NCBI GenBank assembly: GCA_016927175.1
Contig: JAFGNC010000054.1
Coordinates: 1-18,367, forward strand
DNA length: 18,367 bases
From: Gammaproteobacteria bacterium
Lineage (GTDB): Bacteria > Pseudomonadota > Gammaproteobacteria > Steroidobacterales > Rariloculaceae
Direction of reading: 5' to 3'
Made by a program: the position numbers and the translations under genes. Every line of letters starts with the position of its first letter. The stretch's first letter is position 1. The notes beneath the pieces are model-generated. The model saw only the letters and a list, made by a program, of their open reading frames with translations. It searched no databases and was not told the DNA's origin. Shown piece after piece: positions 6,911 to 14,302 of this stretch.

Positions 6911-8031
6911 CATTTTCGAAGTCGCCGGGCAGCCGTCGAGTCTCTCCCTGTTCGACAGGTGCTTCGATCGGTTCCTCGATCGTGTCATCGATCGCATCGT
7001 CCGTTGCCGTCGCATGCATCGCGCTCGCCGCGCTCGCCGCGCATGCCGACGAGGACGGCGCGCCGCGGGTGGATGCCGCGGCAGTCGATCGCGCGAAGGC
7101 CGAGTTCGCCGAGCGGATGGCCTCGAAGCACGGCTTCGACGCGGAAGAGGTCGCGGCGACGCTCGACGGGGCCGAGATCCACACGCGGATACTCGAGACG
7201 ATCTCGAGACCCGCGGAGCGGGTCGTGCCGTGGCACGAGTACCGCGACATCTTCCTGACGGAGCAGCGTATCGCGGCCGGCGCGAAGTTCTGGCGCGAGC
7301 ACGCCGCGAAGATCGACGCGGCCAGCGAGCGCTACGGAGTCGCGCCGGAGATTCTGGTCGCGATCATCGGGGTCGAGACGTTCTTCGGGGAGCGGATGGG
7401 CAGCTACCGCGTGCTCGACGCCCTCGCGACGCTCGCGTTCGCGTATCCGCCGCGCGCGAGCTTCTTCGCGTCGGAGCTCGAGCATTTCATGCTGCTGTCG
7501 CGCGACGAGGGCGTCGATCTGCTCGACGCCCTTGGCTCCTATGCCGGCGCGATGGGCGCCGGGCAGTTCATCCCTTCGAGCTTCCGTGCCTATGCCGTCG
7601 ATGCGAACGACGACGGGCGGCGCGATCTGTGGCGGGACTGGGAGGACATCCTGGCCAGCGTCGCGAACTATTTCAAAGTGCACGGCTGGCGCGATGCGCA
7701 GCCCGTCGCCGACCCGGCGATGCTGTCCGAGTCATGGTCGGGGCACGAGCCCGAGAACAGCCTGAACCTGAACCACACCGTCGCTGCGCTGCGCGAGCTC
7801 GGCTACGCGTTCGCGCCCGAGCGCGACGGCGACGCGAAGGCGACCATCCTGGCGCTCGAGGGATCCGACGACTCGAGCGAGTACTGGGTCGGCTACCACA
7901 ACTTCCACGTGATCACGCGCTACAACCGGAGCGTCAAGTACGCGCTCGCGGCGCATCAGCTGAGCCAGGCCATACTGGCCGAGTACCGGCGCGCGGGCGA
8001 GTCGCTCGCGGCGCGGAGCGACGTGCCGTGA
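6907..8031 (+). CDS. mltB: Membrane-bound lytic murein transglycosylase B family protein
   Basis: MltB cleaves the glycan backbone of murein with formation of 1,6-anhydro-MurNAc, in the periplasm. The product is 374 residues. A Ser/Ile-rich signal sequence ends near AHA|D (about residue 47). No convincing lipobox is seen, so it looks like a soluble or SltB-type version rather than a lipoprotein. The catalytic domain shows ILVAIIGVETFFGERMGSYR with the proposed catalytic Glu157, YPPRASFFASELEHFMLL, and SYAGAMGAGQFIPSSFR, all hallmarks of the SLT_2 family. NFHVITRYNRSVKYALA lies near the end. The start is the ATG within the ATGA overlap with the rodA stop. Its own stop overlaps the rlpA start as GTGA. 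Confidence 0.95.
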   Translation: MTFSKSPGSRRVSPCSTGASIGSSIVSSIASSVAVACIALAALAAHADEDGAPRVDAAAVDRAKAEFAERMASKHGFDAEEVAATLDGAEIHTRILETISRPAERVVPWHEYRDIFLTEQRIAAGAKFWREHAAKIDAASERYGVAPEILVAIIGVETFFGERMGSYRVLDALATLAFAYPPRASFFASELEHFMLLSRDEGVDLLDALGSYAGAMGAGQFIPSSFRAYAVDANDDGRRDLWRDWEDILASVANYFKVHGWRDAQPVADPAMLSESWSGHEPENSLNLNHTVAALRELGYAFAPERDGDAKATILALEGSDDSSEYWVGYHNFHVITRYNRSVKYALAAHQLSQAILAEYRRAGESLAARSDVP

Positions 8032-8852
8032 CGGCCGCGCGGGCCGCGGCGATCGCTGCGCTGCTGCTCGCGGCGGCGCTCGGGTCGGGGTGCGCGTCGC
8101 GGCAGGCGGTGCCGTCGACGGCCGATACGACCCGCAGCATCGTGAGCCCGCCGCGCAGCGCGCGCGGCAACCCGCCGTTTTACGAGGTGCTCGGCAAGCG
8201 CTACCACGTGCTCGACTCGAGCGACGGTTACAAGGAGCGGGGCATCGCGTCGTGGTACGGCCGCGACTTCCATACGCTGCCGACGTCGAGCGGCGAGCCT
8301 TACGACATGTATGCGATGACGGCGGCGCACAAGACGCTGCCGCTTCCGACCTGGGTCGAGGTCACGAACCTCGCGAACGGCCGGCGCGTCATCGTCAGGG
8401 TCAACGACCGCGGCCCGTTCGTCGACGACAGGATCATCGACCTGTCCTACAGCGCGGCCGAGGCCCTCGACATGATCCGCGACGGCACGGCCCGGGTAGA
8501 GGTGCGCGCGCTCGGAGCGCCGCGGCGCGAGCCGGTACAGGCGAGCACGTCGAGCCGCGGCGGTTTCTCGCTGATCAGCGATGCCGCGGCCGCGACCGTG
8601 GAGCCGCCGCCGCAGCCGGAGCGCATGTTCGTGCAGGTCGGCGCGTTCTCCGAGCACGCGAACGCGGCGAGGCTTGTGGACCGGCTGCAGGACGGCGGCT
8701 TCGACAACGCCTTCATCGCGTCGAATGCCGGCCAGGACGACCTGCACCGTGTCCGCGTCGGGCCGGTCAGGGACGTGGCGGAGTTCGACCGCGTCACGGA
8801 CGGCCTGCGCCGCATCGGCGTCGGCGGAACACGGCTCGTCGTCGATTACTGA
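8028..8852 (+). CDS. rlpA: RlpA-like septal/side-wall lytic transglycosylase lipoprotein with SPOR domain
   Basis: RlpA is an outer-membrane lipoprotein; in Pseudomonas it cleaves peptide-free glycan. The product is 274 residues from a GTG that overlaps the mltB stop (GTGA). The signal peptide ends with LLLAAALGSGC, giving a candidate lipidated Cys22, although Gly at -3 is not the usual Leu. The double-psi beta-barrel runs from GIASWYG (residue 72) to VRVNDRGPF. It retains Glu90, Asp93, His101 and Asp127, the positions matching catalytic or conserved residues of the family. A linker rich in Ala, Ser and Pro leads to a C-terminal SPOR domain (about 200-271, MFVQVGAFSEHANAARL), which binds denuded glycan strands. 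dacA follows after 10 bp. Confidence 0.94.
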   Translation: MTAARAAAIAALLLAAALGSGCASRQAVPSTADTTRSIVSPPRSARGNPPFYEVLGKRYHVLDSSDGYKERGIASWYGRDFHTLPTSSGEPYDMYAMTAAHKTLPLPTWVEVTNLANGRRVIVRVNDRGPFVDDRIIDLSYSAAEALDMIRDGTARVEVRALGAPRREPVQASTSSRGGFSLISDAAAATVEPPPQPERMFVQVGAFSEHANAARLVDRLQDGGFDNAFIASNAGQDDLHRVRVGPVRDVAEFDRVTDGLRRIGVGGTRLVVDY

Positions 8853-8862
8853 CCGTGGGCGG

Positions 8863-10026
8863 ATGAGGCTTCCGCCGCTGTTCCGCCCGTGGCTCGCGGC
8901 GGCCGCGCTGATCGCGGCCGTCTCGATCGGGCGCGCCGAGCCCGCCGCCGAAACGCCCCCGCCGCCGCCCGACGTCGCAGCGAAAGCCTGGTACCTGGCG
9001 GACTTCAGAACCGGCACCGTGCTGGCGCAGAGCGGGGCGGACGCGCCGCTGCCGCCCGCGAGCCTGACCAAGCTGATGACGGCCTACATCGTCTTCGACG
9101 CGATCGCGGCGGGGCGCCTGTCGCTCGACGAGCGCGTGCGCGTCAGCAGGAAGGCGTGGCGAATGCGCGGCTCGCGGATGTTCATCGAGGTCGACACGGA
9201 GGTCGCCGTCGGCGATCTGCTCCGCGGCCTGATCATCCAGTCGGGCAACGATGCCGCCGTCGCGCTGGCCGAGCACCTGGCGGGCTCCGAGGACGCGTTC
9301 GTCGAGTCGATGAACGAGCGCGCGGCAGCCCTCGGCATGACCGGCACGACGTTCCGCAACACCACCGGCCTGCCGGCGCGCGGGCACGTCAGCACGGCGC
9401 GCGACCTGGCGCGGCTGGCTTCGGCGATCATCGCGGAGCATCCGCAGTTTCACTCGCTGTATGCCGAGCGCGAGTTCACGTACAACAACATCAGGCAGTA
9501 CAACCGCAACCGGCTGCTGTGGCGCGACGCCGCCGTCGACGGGATGAAGACCGGCTACACGAAGTCCGCCGGCTACTGCCTCGTCGGCACGGCGCTGCGC
9601 GGCGACATGCGCCTGATCGCGGTCGTGCTGGGCGCGGACACGCCGGGAGCCCGGACCCGCGGCAGCAAGGCGCTGCTCGACTACGGTTTCGAGCACTACG
9701 AGACGCACCGGCTGTACGCGAAGGGCCAGCCCCTGACGGTGGCGCGTGTGTGGAAAGGCGCGCCCGCGGCCGCGCCGCTCGGTCTCGCGGCCGACCTGTA
9801 CGTGACGATCCCGCGCGGCGGCTACGAGTCGCTGACGGCCGTCATGGACCTCGAAAGACGGCTGTTCGCGCCGCTCGAGGCGGAGCTCGAGGTCGGCGAC
9901 GTCAGCGTCGCTTTCCGCGGGGAGAAACTTTCTGCCGCGCCGCTGGTCGTTCTGAAATCGGTGTCGCCGGGCGGGTTGTGGACCCGGCTGAAGCACGAGC
10001 TCTTGCTGTGGTGGGAACAGCCGTGA
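8863..10026 (+). CDS. dacA: D-alanyl-D-alanine carboxypeptidase (PBP5/6 family)
   Basis: This enzyme trims the terminal D-Ala from murein pentapeptides in the periplasm. The product is 387 residues, normal for PBP5. A signal peptide (residues 1-25, cleavage near GRA|EP) precedes the peptidase S11 domain with SLTK (Ser67), SGN (Ser127) and KTG (Lys229), all intact. A C-terminal beta domain follows, ending in GGLWTRLKHELLLWWEQP. That tail is an amphipathic helix of the type that anchors PBP5 to the outer face of the inner membrane. The ATG at 8863 lies 10 bp after the rlpA stop. The final bases form a GTGA overlap with ybeD. Other S11 paralogues (dacC, dacD) cannot be separated from sequence alone. 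Confidence 0.95.
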   Translation: MRLPPLFRPWLAAAALIAAVSIGRAEPAAETPPPPPDVAAKAWYLADFRTGTVLAQSGADAPLPPASLTKLMTAYIVFDAIAAGRLSLDERVRVSRKAWRMRGSRMFIEVDTEVAVGDLLRGLIIQSGNDAAVALAEHLAGSEDAFVESMNERAAALGMTGTTFRNTTGLPARGHVSTARDLARLASAIIAEHPQFHSLYAEREFTYNNIRQYNRNRLLWRDAAVDGMKTGYTKSAGYCLVGTALRGDMRLIAVVLGADTPGARTRGSKALLDYGFEHYETHRLYAKGQPLTVARVWKGAPAAAPLGLAADLYVTIPRGGYESLTAVMDLERRLFAPLEAELEVGDVSVAFRGEKLSAAPLVVLKSVSPGGLWTRLKHELLLWWEQP

Positions 10027-10277
10027 GCGAAGAACACCTGCTGACGTTTCCGTGCGACCTGCCGATCAAGGTGTTCGGACGGAACCGCGACTCGTTCCGC
10101 GAGGCCGCGGTCGGCATCGTGCGGCGCCATTTCGACGACGCGGAAGTCTCCGAGCAGCTGAGCCGCGAGCAGCGCTATCTGAGCCTGACAATCGTCGTGC
10201 GCGCCGAGAGCCGCAGCCAGGTGGACGCGCTGTACCGCGAGCTGACCGCCAGCGACGACATCCTGATGGTGCTGTGA
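10023..10277 (+). CDS. ybeD: YbeD family protein (DUF493)
   Basis: This small protein of 84 residues belongs to the YbeD/DUF493 family, which has an ACT-like ferredoxin fold and no settled molecular function. Recognisable segments are LTFPCDLPIKVFGRN near the N-terminus, RYLSLTIVVRAESRSQVDALYREL, and the terminal DDILMVL, which closely match the E. coli family member (about 87 residues). The GTG at 10023 forms a GTGA overlap with the dacA stop; an in-frame GTG at 10011 is possible but less likely. A dacA-ybeD-lipB order is common in gammaproteobacteria. The stop overlaps the proposed lipB start. Confidence 0.93.
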   Translation: MSEEHLLTFPCDLPIKVFGRNRDSFREAAVGIVRRHFDDAEVSEQLSREQRYLSLTIVVRAESRSQVDALYRELTASDDILMVL

Positions 10278-10957
10278 TCGCCGTGAACGACGCCGCGCCC
10301 GATGCCGCGCCCGATGCAACGCCCGTCGCCGTGCCGGCGGGTGCCGCCCCCGGCATCGTCGTCCGCGACCTCGGCCTGCGCCCCCTGGAGTCGGTCTGGA
10401 CCGACATGCGCGCGCTGACGGACGGCCGCGGCCCGGACACGGCGGACGAGATCTGGTTCGTCGAGCACCCGCCGGTCTTCACGCTCGGCCTGAACGCGGA
10501 CCGGGCGCACGTGCTCGATCCGGGGCCCATCCCGGTCGTGCAGATCGACCGCGGCGGGCAGGTGACGTACCACGGGCCCGGTCAGGTCGTCGCGTACGTG
10601 ATGCTCGACGTCCGGCGCCTCGGGCTCAACATCCGCGGTCTCGTCGAGGCACTCGAAGGCGCCGTCATCGACACGGTCGCGGCGTACGGCGTCGAAGCGG
10701 CGCCGCGGCGGGACGCGCCCGGCGTCTACGTGGACGGCAGGAAGCTCGCGGCCGTCGGGCTCAGGCTCCGCCGTCACTGCTCCTATCACGGCATCGCCGT
10801 CAACGTCGCGATGGACCTCGCGCCGTTCAGGTCGATCGATCCGTGCGGCTATCCGGACCTCGAGGTGACGCAGCTTGCGGATCTGTGTGCGGTCGACGAT
10901 CCGGCGCGCTTCCGCCGCGATCTCGCGCCGCGGCTCATCGCGCGGCTCCTGGGCTGA
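10274..10957 (+). CDS. lipB: Octanoyl-[acyl-carrier-protein]:protein N-octanoyltransferase
   Basis: LipB moves octanoate from ACP to the lipoyl domains of E2 subunits and GcvH in the cytoplasm, the first step of lipoate assembly. The product is 227 residues if it starts at the GTG in the GTGA overlap with ybeD; GTG 10283 is an equally acceptable start. The first 25 residues are Ala/Pro/Asp-rich and outside the fold. The signature RGGQVTYHGPGQVVAY is present, as are GRKLAAVGLRLRRHCSYHG with catalytic Lys157 and DPCGYPDLEVTQL with catalytic Cys191. lipA, which usually follows, is absent; the next gene converges from the other strand 3 bp away. Confidence 0.96.
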   Translation: MIAVNDAAPDAAPDATPVAVPAGAAPGIVVRDLGLRPLESVWTDMRALTDGRGPDTADEIWFVEHPPVFTLGLNADRAHVLDPGPIPVVQIDRGGQVTYHGPGQVVAYVMLDVRRLGLNIRGLVEALEGAVIDTVAAYGVEAAPRRDAPGVYVDGRKLAAVGLRLRRHCSYHGIAVNVAMDLAPFRSIDPCGYPDLEVTQLADLCAVDDPARFRRDLAPRLIARLLG

Positions 10958-10960
10958 GCG

Positions 10961-12703
10961 CTACTTCTCGGCCGCCGTCCGGTATGCCGTCGGCGCCTCG
11001 GCCGACAGGAATTCGCACTTGCGGCGCCACGAGTCGACCGACTGGGTCAGCTCCGCATTCGCCGCCTTCAGCTCCTCGACCTCGCGCTCGAGGGCCTCGA
11101 TCCGGTCGCGGCTCTGCACGCTCAGCGCCTGCTGCTGCAGCGTCTCGGTTTCGTGGCTCCGCAGCTTCGCGAGCTTGCGCTGCTGCTCGTCCGCGTCCTC
11201 CTGCAGCCGGCTGATGATGTCGCTCTTCGATTCGAGCTCGCGCTTCAGCTGCGCGAGCTCGGCGTCCCGGGCGTCGATCTCCGACTGCCGGTCGGAGCCG
11301 GCCTGCACCTGCGCCTTGGCCGCCTTCAGCTCGCTTTCGAGCGTCTCGATGATCTCGACCTGCGCGTCGATCCGCCTCTCGAGCTCGACGGCGCGGGCGG
11401 CGGCGTCGACTGCTTCCGCGGACGGCTCCGGAGCGGGCGGCGGCGGAGGCGGCGCGGCGCGCTCGCGCGCCAGGGTCTCTTCCAGCTCGTCGACTTTCGC
11501 CGTAAGCGCGTCGATGCGGGTCAGCAGCTTGTGCTGCTGGGCGGCGGCCGTCGCCTTGTAGGTGCGCAGGCCGTCGAGCCCCGCCTTCAGCGCCGTGTTC
11601 GCCTTGTCTTTCGAGCGAATGCGCTCGATCATCGCTTTGATCAGCTTCTTGCGTCGCCGGACGAGAAGCTCGAAATGCTCGGCCTTGCCGAGGCGCCACT
11701 TCGCTTCCTCGTAACGCTCCTCGGCTTCCGCCAGCCTGTCCTCGAGCTGCGCGATCAGCTCGCGCCGCTCGTTCGCGATCTCGCTGAGGTTGTCGGTGCG
11801 CTCCTTCTCCTCGAGCAGCTCCTGCTCGAGGCCGGCGATCTGCTCGCGCGCCGAGCGCGACTCTTCGTCGAGCTCCGCCAGCCGCGCGTTGACGCGCTCG
11901 AGCGCCGCTTCCGTCGACTCGGCCCGCTCGCGCAGCGCGCGGTTCGCGGCTTCGGCTTCGGTGGCCCGCTGCTCGGCCGTCTCGGAGGATTTCTGCAGGC
12001 GCTCGACGTCCTGCCGCGCCGCGTCGAGGTCCGCCGTCACGGCTTCCGTGGCGCCGTCCGCGGCCTCGAGCGCCTGGCTCTTTCGGGCCAGCTCGTCGCC
12101 GCGTCTGTCGAGCTCCGCGCGCGTCTGCTCGAGCTCGGCCGTCAACTCGGCCACCCGCGCCTCGCGGTCCTTCAGCGTGTCGCGGAGCCGTTCCACGTCG
12201 ACGCTGCCGGCGATCGCTTCGTCGCGGGCGGCGGCGGCGTCGGCGGCGGCGCGCTCGCCGTTCTCGGCTCGCTGCGTCAGCTGCTCGATGCGCTCGTCAC
12301 GCGCCTTCAGCTCGTTGCGAAGCTGGGCCAGGCGGCTCTTGTAGTCGCGGGTCGACTCGTCGAATTCCTCTGCCTTGGCGCGCCAGAAGTTGATTTCCTT
12401 CTTCGTCAGCTTGTCCGGGCCAGATTCCGCGATGTCGAGCTTCTTCTTCAGCTGGTCGCTTCTCGCCCGCTCGGTCGCGACGATTTCCTCGAGGTGGCCG
12501 GTTTCGCGCGTCAGGCGCTGGCATTCCGTTTCGACCTCGTCCAGCCTCCGCCGCAGGGCTTCGAGCTGCTCCTCGAGCTCGGATTCCGGGCGAGCGCTCC
12601 TGTCGAGCTGCTCGGTGAGCTCGGCGACGCGCTGCTCCGAGTCGCGGAGCGCGTCCTGCATCAGGGCGAAAGCCTTTTCCGCCAGTTCCCGCGAGTCAGC
12701 CAT
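10961..12703 (-). CDS. Long coiled-coil protein of unknown function
   Basis: I do not recognise a characterised family. The product is 580 residues, without signal peptide or membrane segment, so it is probably cytoplasmic. Nearly all of it is heptad-like and rich in Glu, Ala, Arg, Leu and Gln (about 1-300 and 430-560), as in SMC-like or tropomyosin-like rods. Two non-coiled features interrupt it: a strongly basic patch at 349-383 (VRRRKKLIKAMIERIRSKDK, then TALKAGLDGLRTYK), and a proline hinge at 418-427 (six prolines in a row, then APEP). Its only three tryptophans (107, 336, 559) lie in FWRAKAEEF, KWRLGKAEHF and SWRRKCEFL. The ATG at 12703 lacks a clear ribosome binding site. It ends 3 bp from lipB. 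Codon use resembles the neighbours. Confidence 0.85.
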   Translation of the reverse strand: MADSRELAEKAFALMQDALRDSEQRVAELTEQLDRSARPESELEEQLEALRRRLDEVETECQRLTRETGHLEEIVATERARSDQLKKKLDIAESGPDKLTKKEINFWRAKAEEFDESTRDYKSRLAQLRNELKARDERIEQLTQRAENGERAAADAAAARDEAIAGSVDVERLRDTLKDREARVAELTAELEQTRAELDRRGDELARKSQALEAADGATEAVTADLDAARQDVERLQKSSETAEQRATEAEAANRALRERAESTEAALERVNARLAELDEESRSAREQIAGLEQELLEEKERTDNLSEIANERRELIAQLEDRLAEAEERYEEAKWRLGKAEHFELLVRRRKKLIKAMIERIRSKDKANTALKAGLDGLRTYKATAAAQQHKLLTRIDALTAKVDELEETLARERAAPPPPPPAPEPSAEAVDAAARAVELERRIDAQVEIIETLESELKAAKAQVQAGSDRQSEIDARDAELAQLKRELESKSDIISRLQEDADEQQRKLAKLRSHETETLQQQALSVQSRDRIEALEREVEELKAANAELTQSVDSWRRKCEFLSAEAPTAYRTAAEK

Positions 12704-12783
12704 CGGGTATCAACGATTTCAGTGCATCGAGTGGCTGGAGACTACAGAGTTTGTGCGCCGCGGAGGCGGTACTCAGTCACGTT

Positions 12784-12809
12784 TTGACATAAAGATTTCG
12801 TGTCATACT
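12784..12809 (+). promoter_or_regulatory. Putative promoter upstream of the phosphomannose-isomerase-like gene
   Basis: A perfect TTGACA (12784-12789) is followed 14 bp later by CATACT (12804-12809). The latter is preceded by TGT, so it reads as an extended -10 (TGn-CATACT). The spacing is short for a classical promoter, but an extended -10 could tolerate that. A start near 12816 would place the GTG at 12800 upstream of the transcript, favouring the ATG at 12905. I found no convincing minus-strand promoter for the coiled-coil gene in 12704-12904. Confidence 0.35.
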
Positions 12810-12876
12810 CGACCGTAAACCGGATTCGGATCAGGACATTGCAGCGCTCGCAGACCCCGTCGAAGCCCTCCGCGGG

Positions 12877-12900
12877 AACGCCCTCGAGAACCCCCTCGAG
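12877..12900 (+). repeat. Tandem 12-bp repeat before the phosphomannose-isomerase-like start
   Basis: AACGCCCTCGAG (12877-12888) and AACCCCCTCGAG (12889-12900) are two adjacent copies with one mismatch, each containing the palindrome CTCGAG. They end 4 nt before the ATG at 12905. If the gene instead starts upstream they would encode a duplicated TPSR. Confidence 0.7.
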
Positions 12901-12904
12901 GACG

Positions 12905-14191
12905 ATGGCCCAGGCGCTGCTCGACGGCGATTCGGGCCTCGTCGACCGGCTCTCGGCCGGCCTCCTGAAGCCGCTCTGCAACAATTTCGTCGAGCGGCCG
13001 TGGGGCGGCATGCGGATGCGCGGGTACAAAGGGCTGTGCGCGCTGCCGGATCAGCCCGCGGTGACCGGCGCCGGGCTCGGCGAGGCGTTCGAGATCGCGG
13101 CTTACGACGCCGATGACGAGGCGCGGGCGCATCCGAGCGTGCTGCGCTTCGAGGACGGCTCCGAGCTCGCGCTGCCGCGGCTGCTGGCGCGGCACGGCGA
13201 CGCGCTGCTCGGCCCGTCCTTCACGTCGCGCTACGGCGGTGTATTCCCGCTGCTGCCGAAGACGCTCGACGTCAAGGAGCTGCTGTCGGTGCAGGGGCAT
13301 CCGGAAGGCAACACCGAGGTCTACGTCGTCATCGATGCCGATCCGGGCGCGACGATCGGGCTCGGTTTCCGCACCGATCAGGATCCCGAGGCGCTGTCGC
13401 GGGAGCTGAAGGCCGGCCGCGCGACCCAGCAGCGCCTGCTCGAGAAGCTCGCGGCCGGGGCCGACGCGGCGCGGCTGCAGGCGGTGCTGGCCCCGTGGCT
13501 CGCGGCCCGAGAGGCCGGCACGGCGGGGCTGCCGCCGGAGCTCCCGCCACTTTTCGCGGGCGATATCGCGCGGGACGTCGCGCCGCTCCTCGAGCAGCTG
13601 AAGCACGTGTACTGGCGCATGCTCGACGCCATGAACGCCGTGCCGGTCGCGCCCGGCCGTATCGTCAACAACGCGACGCCGCAGCGGATCTGCGCGGCGA
13701 CCGGAAGGGCGCCGTCCGCGGAGGTGCACGCGCTCGGCAACCCGGAGCAGCGCGAGGTGCTGATGCTCGAGATCCGGCGGCCGGGACCGACGTTCCGTGC
13801 CTGGGACAACGTGCGCTTCCCGATGCGCGACGTGGACGTCGACGCCGCGCTCGAGGCGCTGAACCTGCGCCGCACCGACGCCGACGAATTCATCGTCGAC
13901 CCGGCCCCGGTACCGGGCCGGCCGGGCGTCGAACGTTGCGTCGTCTGCGCCGGCTTCTCGATGGAGCGCCTGCGGCCGACGCCTGCCGCCGCCGCGCCGG
14001 TGCCGGCAGAGTCGCCGCACACGCTGCACGTGCTGCGCGGCCGCGTGCGGGTCCACGCCGATTCCGGCCGCGAGCTCGGCACGCTCGAGCGCGGCGAGTC
14101 GGCCATCGTCGCCGCCCGCGTCGGCGCCTACCACGTCGCGGCGGACGACGCGCACGGGACCGAGGTCGTCAGGGTGGCCCTGCCGGGCTGA
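12905..14191 (+). CDS. Type I mannose-6-phosphate isomerase-like cupin protein
   Basis: Family members interconvert mannose-6-phosphate and fructose-6-phosphate in the cytoplasm, feeding GDP-mannose and polysaccharide synthesis; the function here is inferred from motifs. The 428-residue product shows KPLCNNFVERPWGGMRMRGY near the N-terminus and LDVKELLSVQGHPEGNTEVY. In the latter, Gln130, His132 and Glu138 match zinc ligands; the loop between HP and TE is only three residues, shorter than usual. VHALG (His275), matching the fourth ligand, is followed by EIRRPGPTFRAWDN. The last 70 residues form a second cupin-like strand set (LHVLRGRVRVHADSG). A GTG at 12800 would add 35 residues, but they fall over the predicted promoter. 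A related cupin of other specificity remains possible. Confidence 0.8.
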   Translation: MAQALLDGDSGLVDRLSAGLLKPLCNNFVERPWGGMRMRGYKGLCALPDQPAVTGAGLGEAFEIAAYDADDEARAHPSVLRFEDGSELALPRLLARHGDALLGPSFTSRYGGVFPLLPKTLDVKELLSVQGHPEGNTEVYVVIDADPGATIGLGFRTDQDPEALSRELKAGRATQQRLLEKLAAGADAARLQAVLAPWLAAREAGTAGLPPELPPLFAGDIARDVAPLLEQLKHVYWRMLDAMNAVPVAPGRIVNNATPQRICAATGRAPSAEVHALGNPEQREVLMLEIRRPGPTFRAWDNVRFPMRDVDVDAALEALNLRRTDADEFIVDPAPVPGRPGVERCVVCAGFSMERLRPTPAAAAPVPAESPHTLHVLRGRVRVHADSGRELGTLERGESAIVAARVGAYHVAADDAHGTEVVRVALPG

Positions 14192-14217
14192 CGGCCCGCG
14201 GCTGCCGCACCGGACTT

Positions 14218-14226
14218 TGCTATAGT
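14218..14226 (+). promoter_or_regulatory. Extended -10 promoter for alanine racemase
   Basis: TGC followed by TATAGT (14221-14226) fits the extended -10 pattern TGnTATAAT with one mismatch in the hexamer. No good -35 is seen 16-18 bp upstream, as is usual for this class. A start near 14233 would leave a leader of about 70 nt before the ATG at 14303. It also argues against the in-frame GTG at 14225, which overlaps the box. Confidence 0.5.
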
Positions 14227-14302
14227 GACGCTCCCCGACCGCAAGGTTTACTCGCCCCCCGATCACGCAGATCACGCCGATCGCGCCTATCGCCACGCCC
14301 TG

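Noticed and set aside
11153..12787. 544-residue plus-strand frame opposite the coiled-coil gene
   Set aside because: Leu/Arg/Gly-rich with no domain; the minus strand shows consistent heptads and better amino acid composition, so it is the coding strand.
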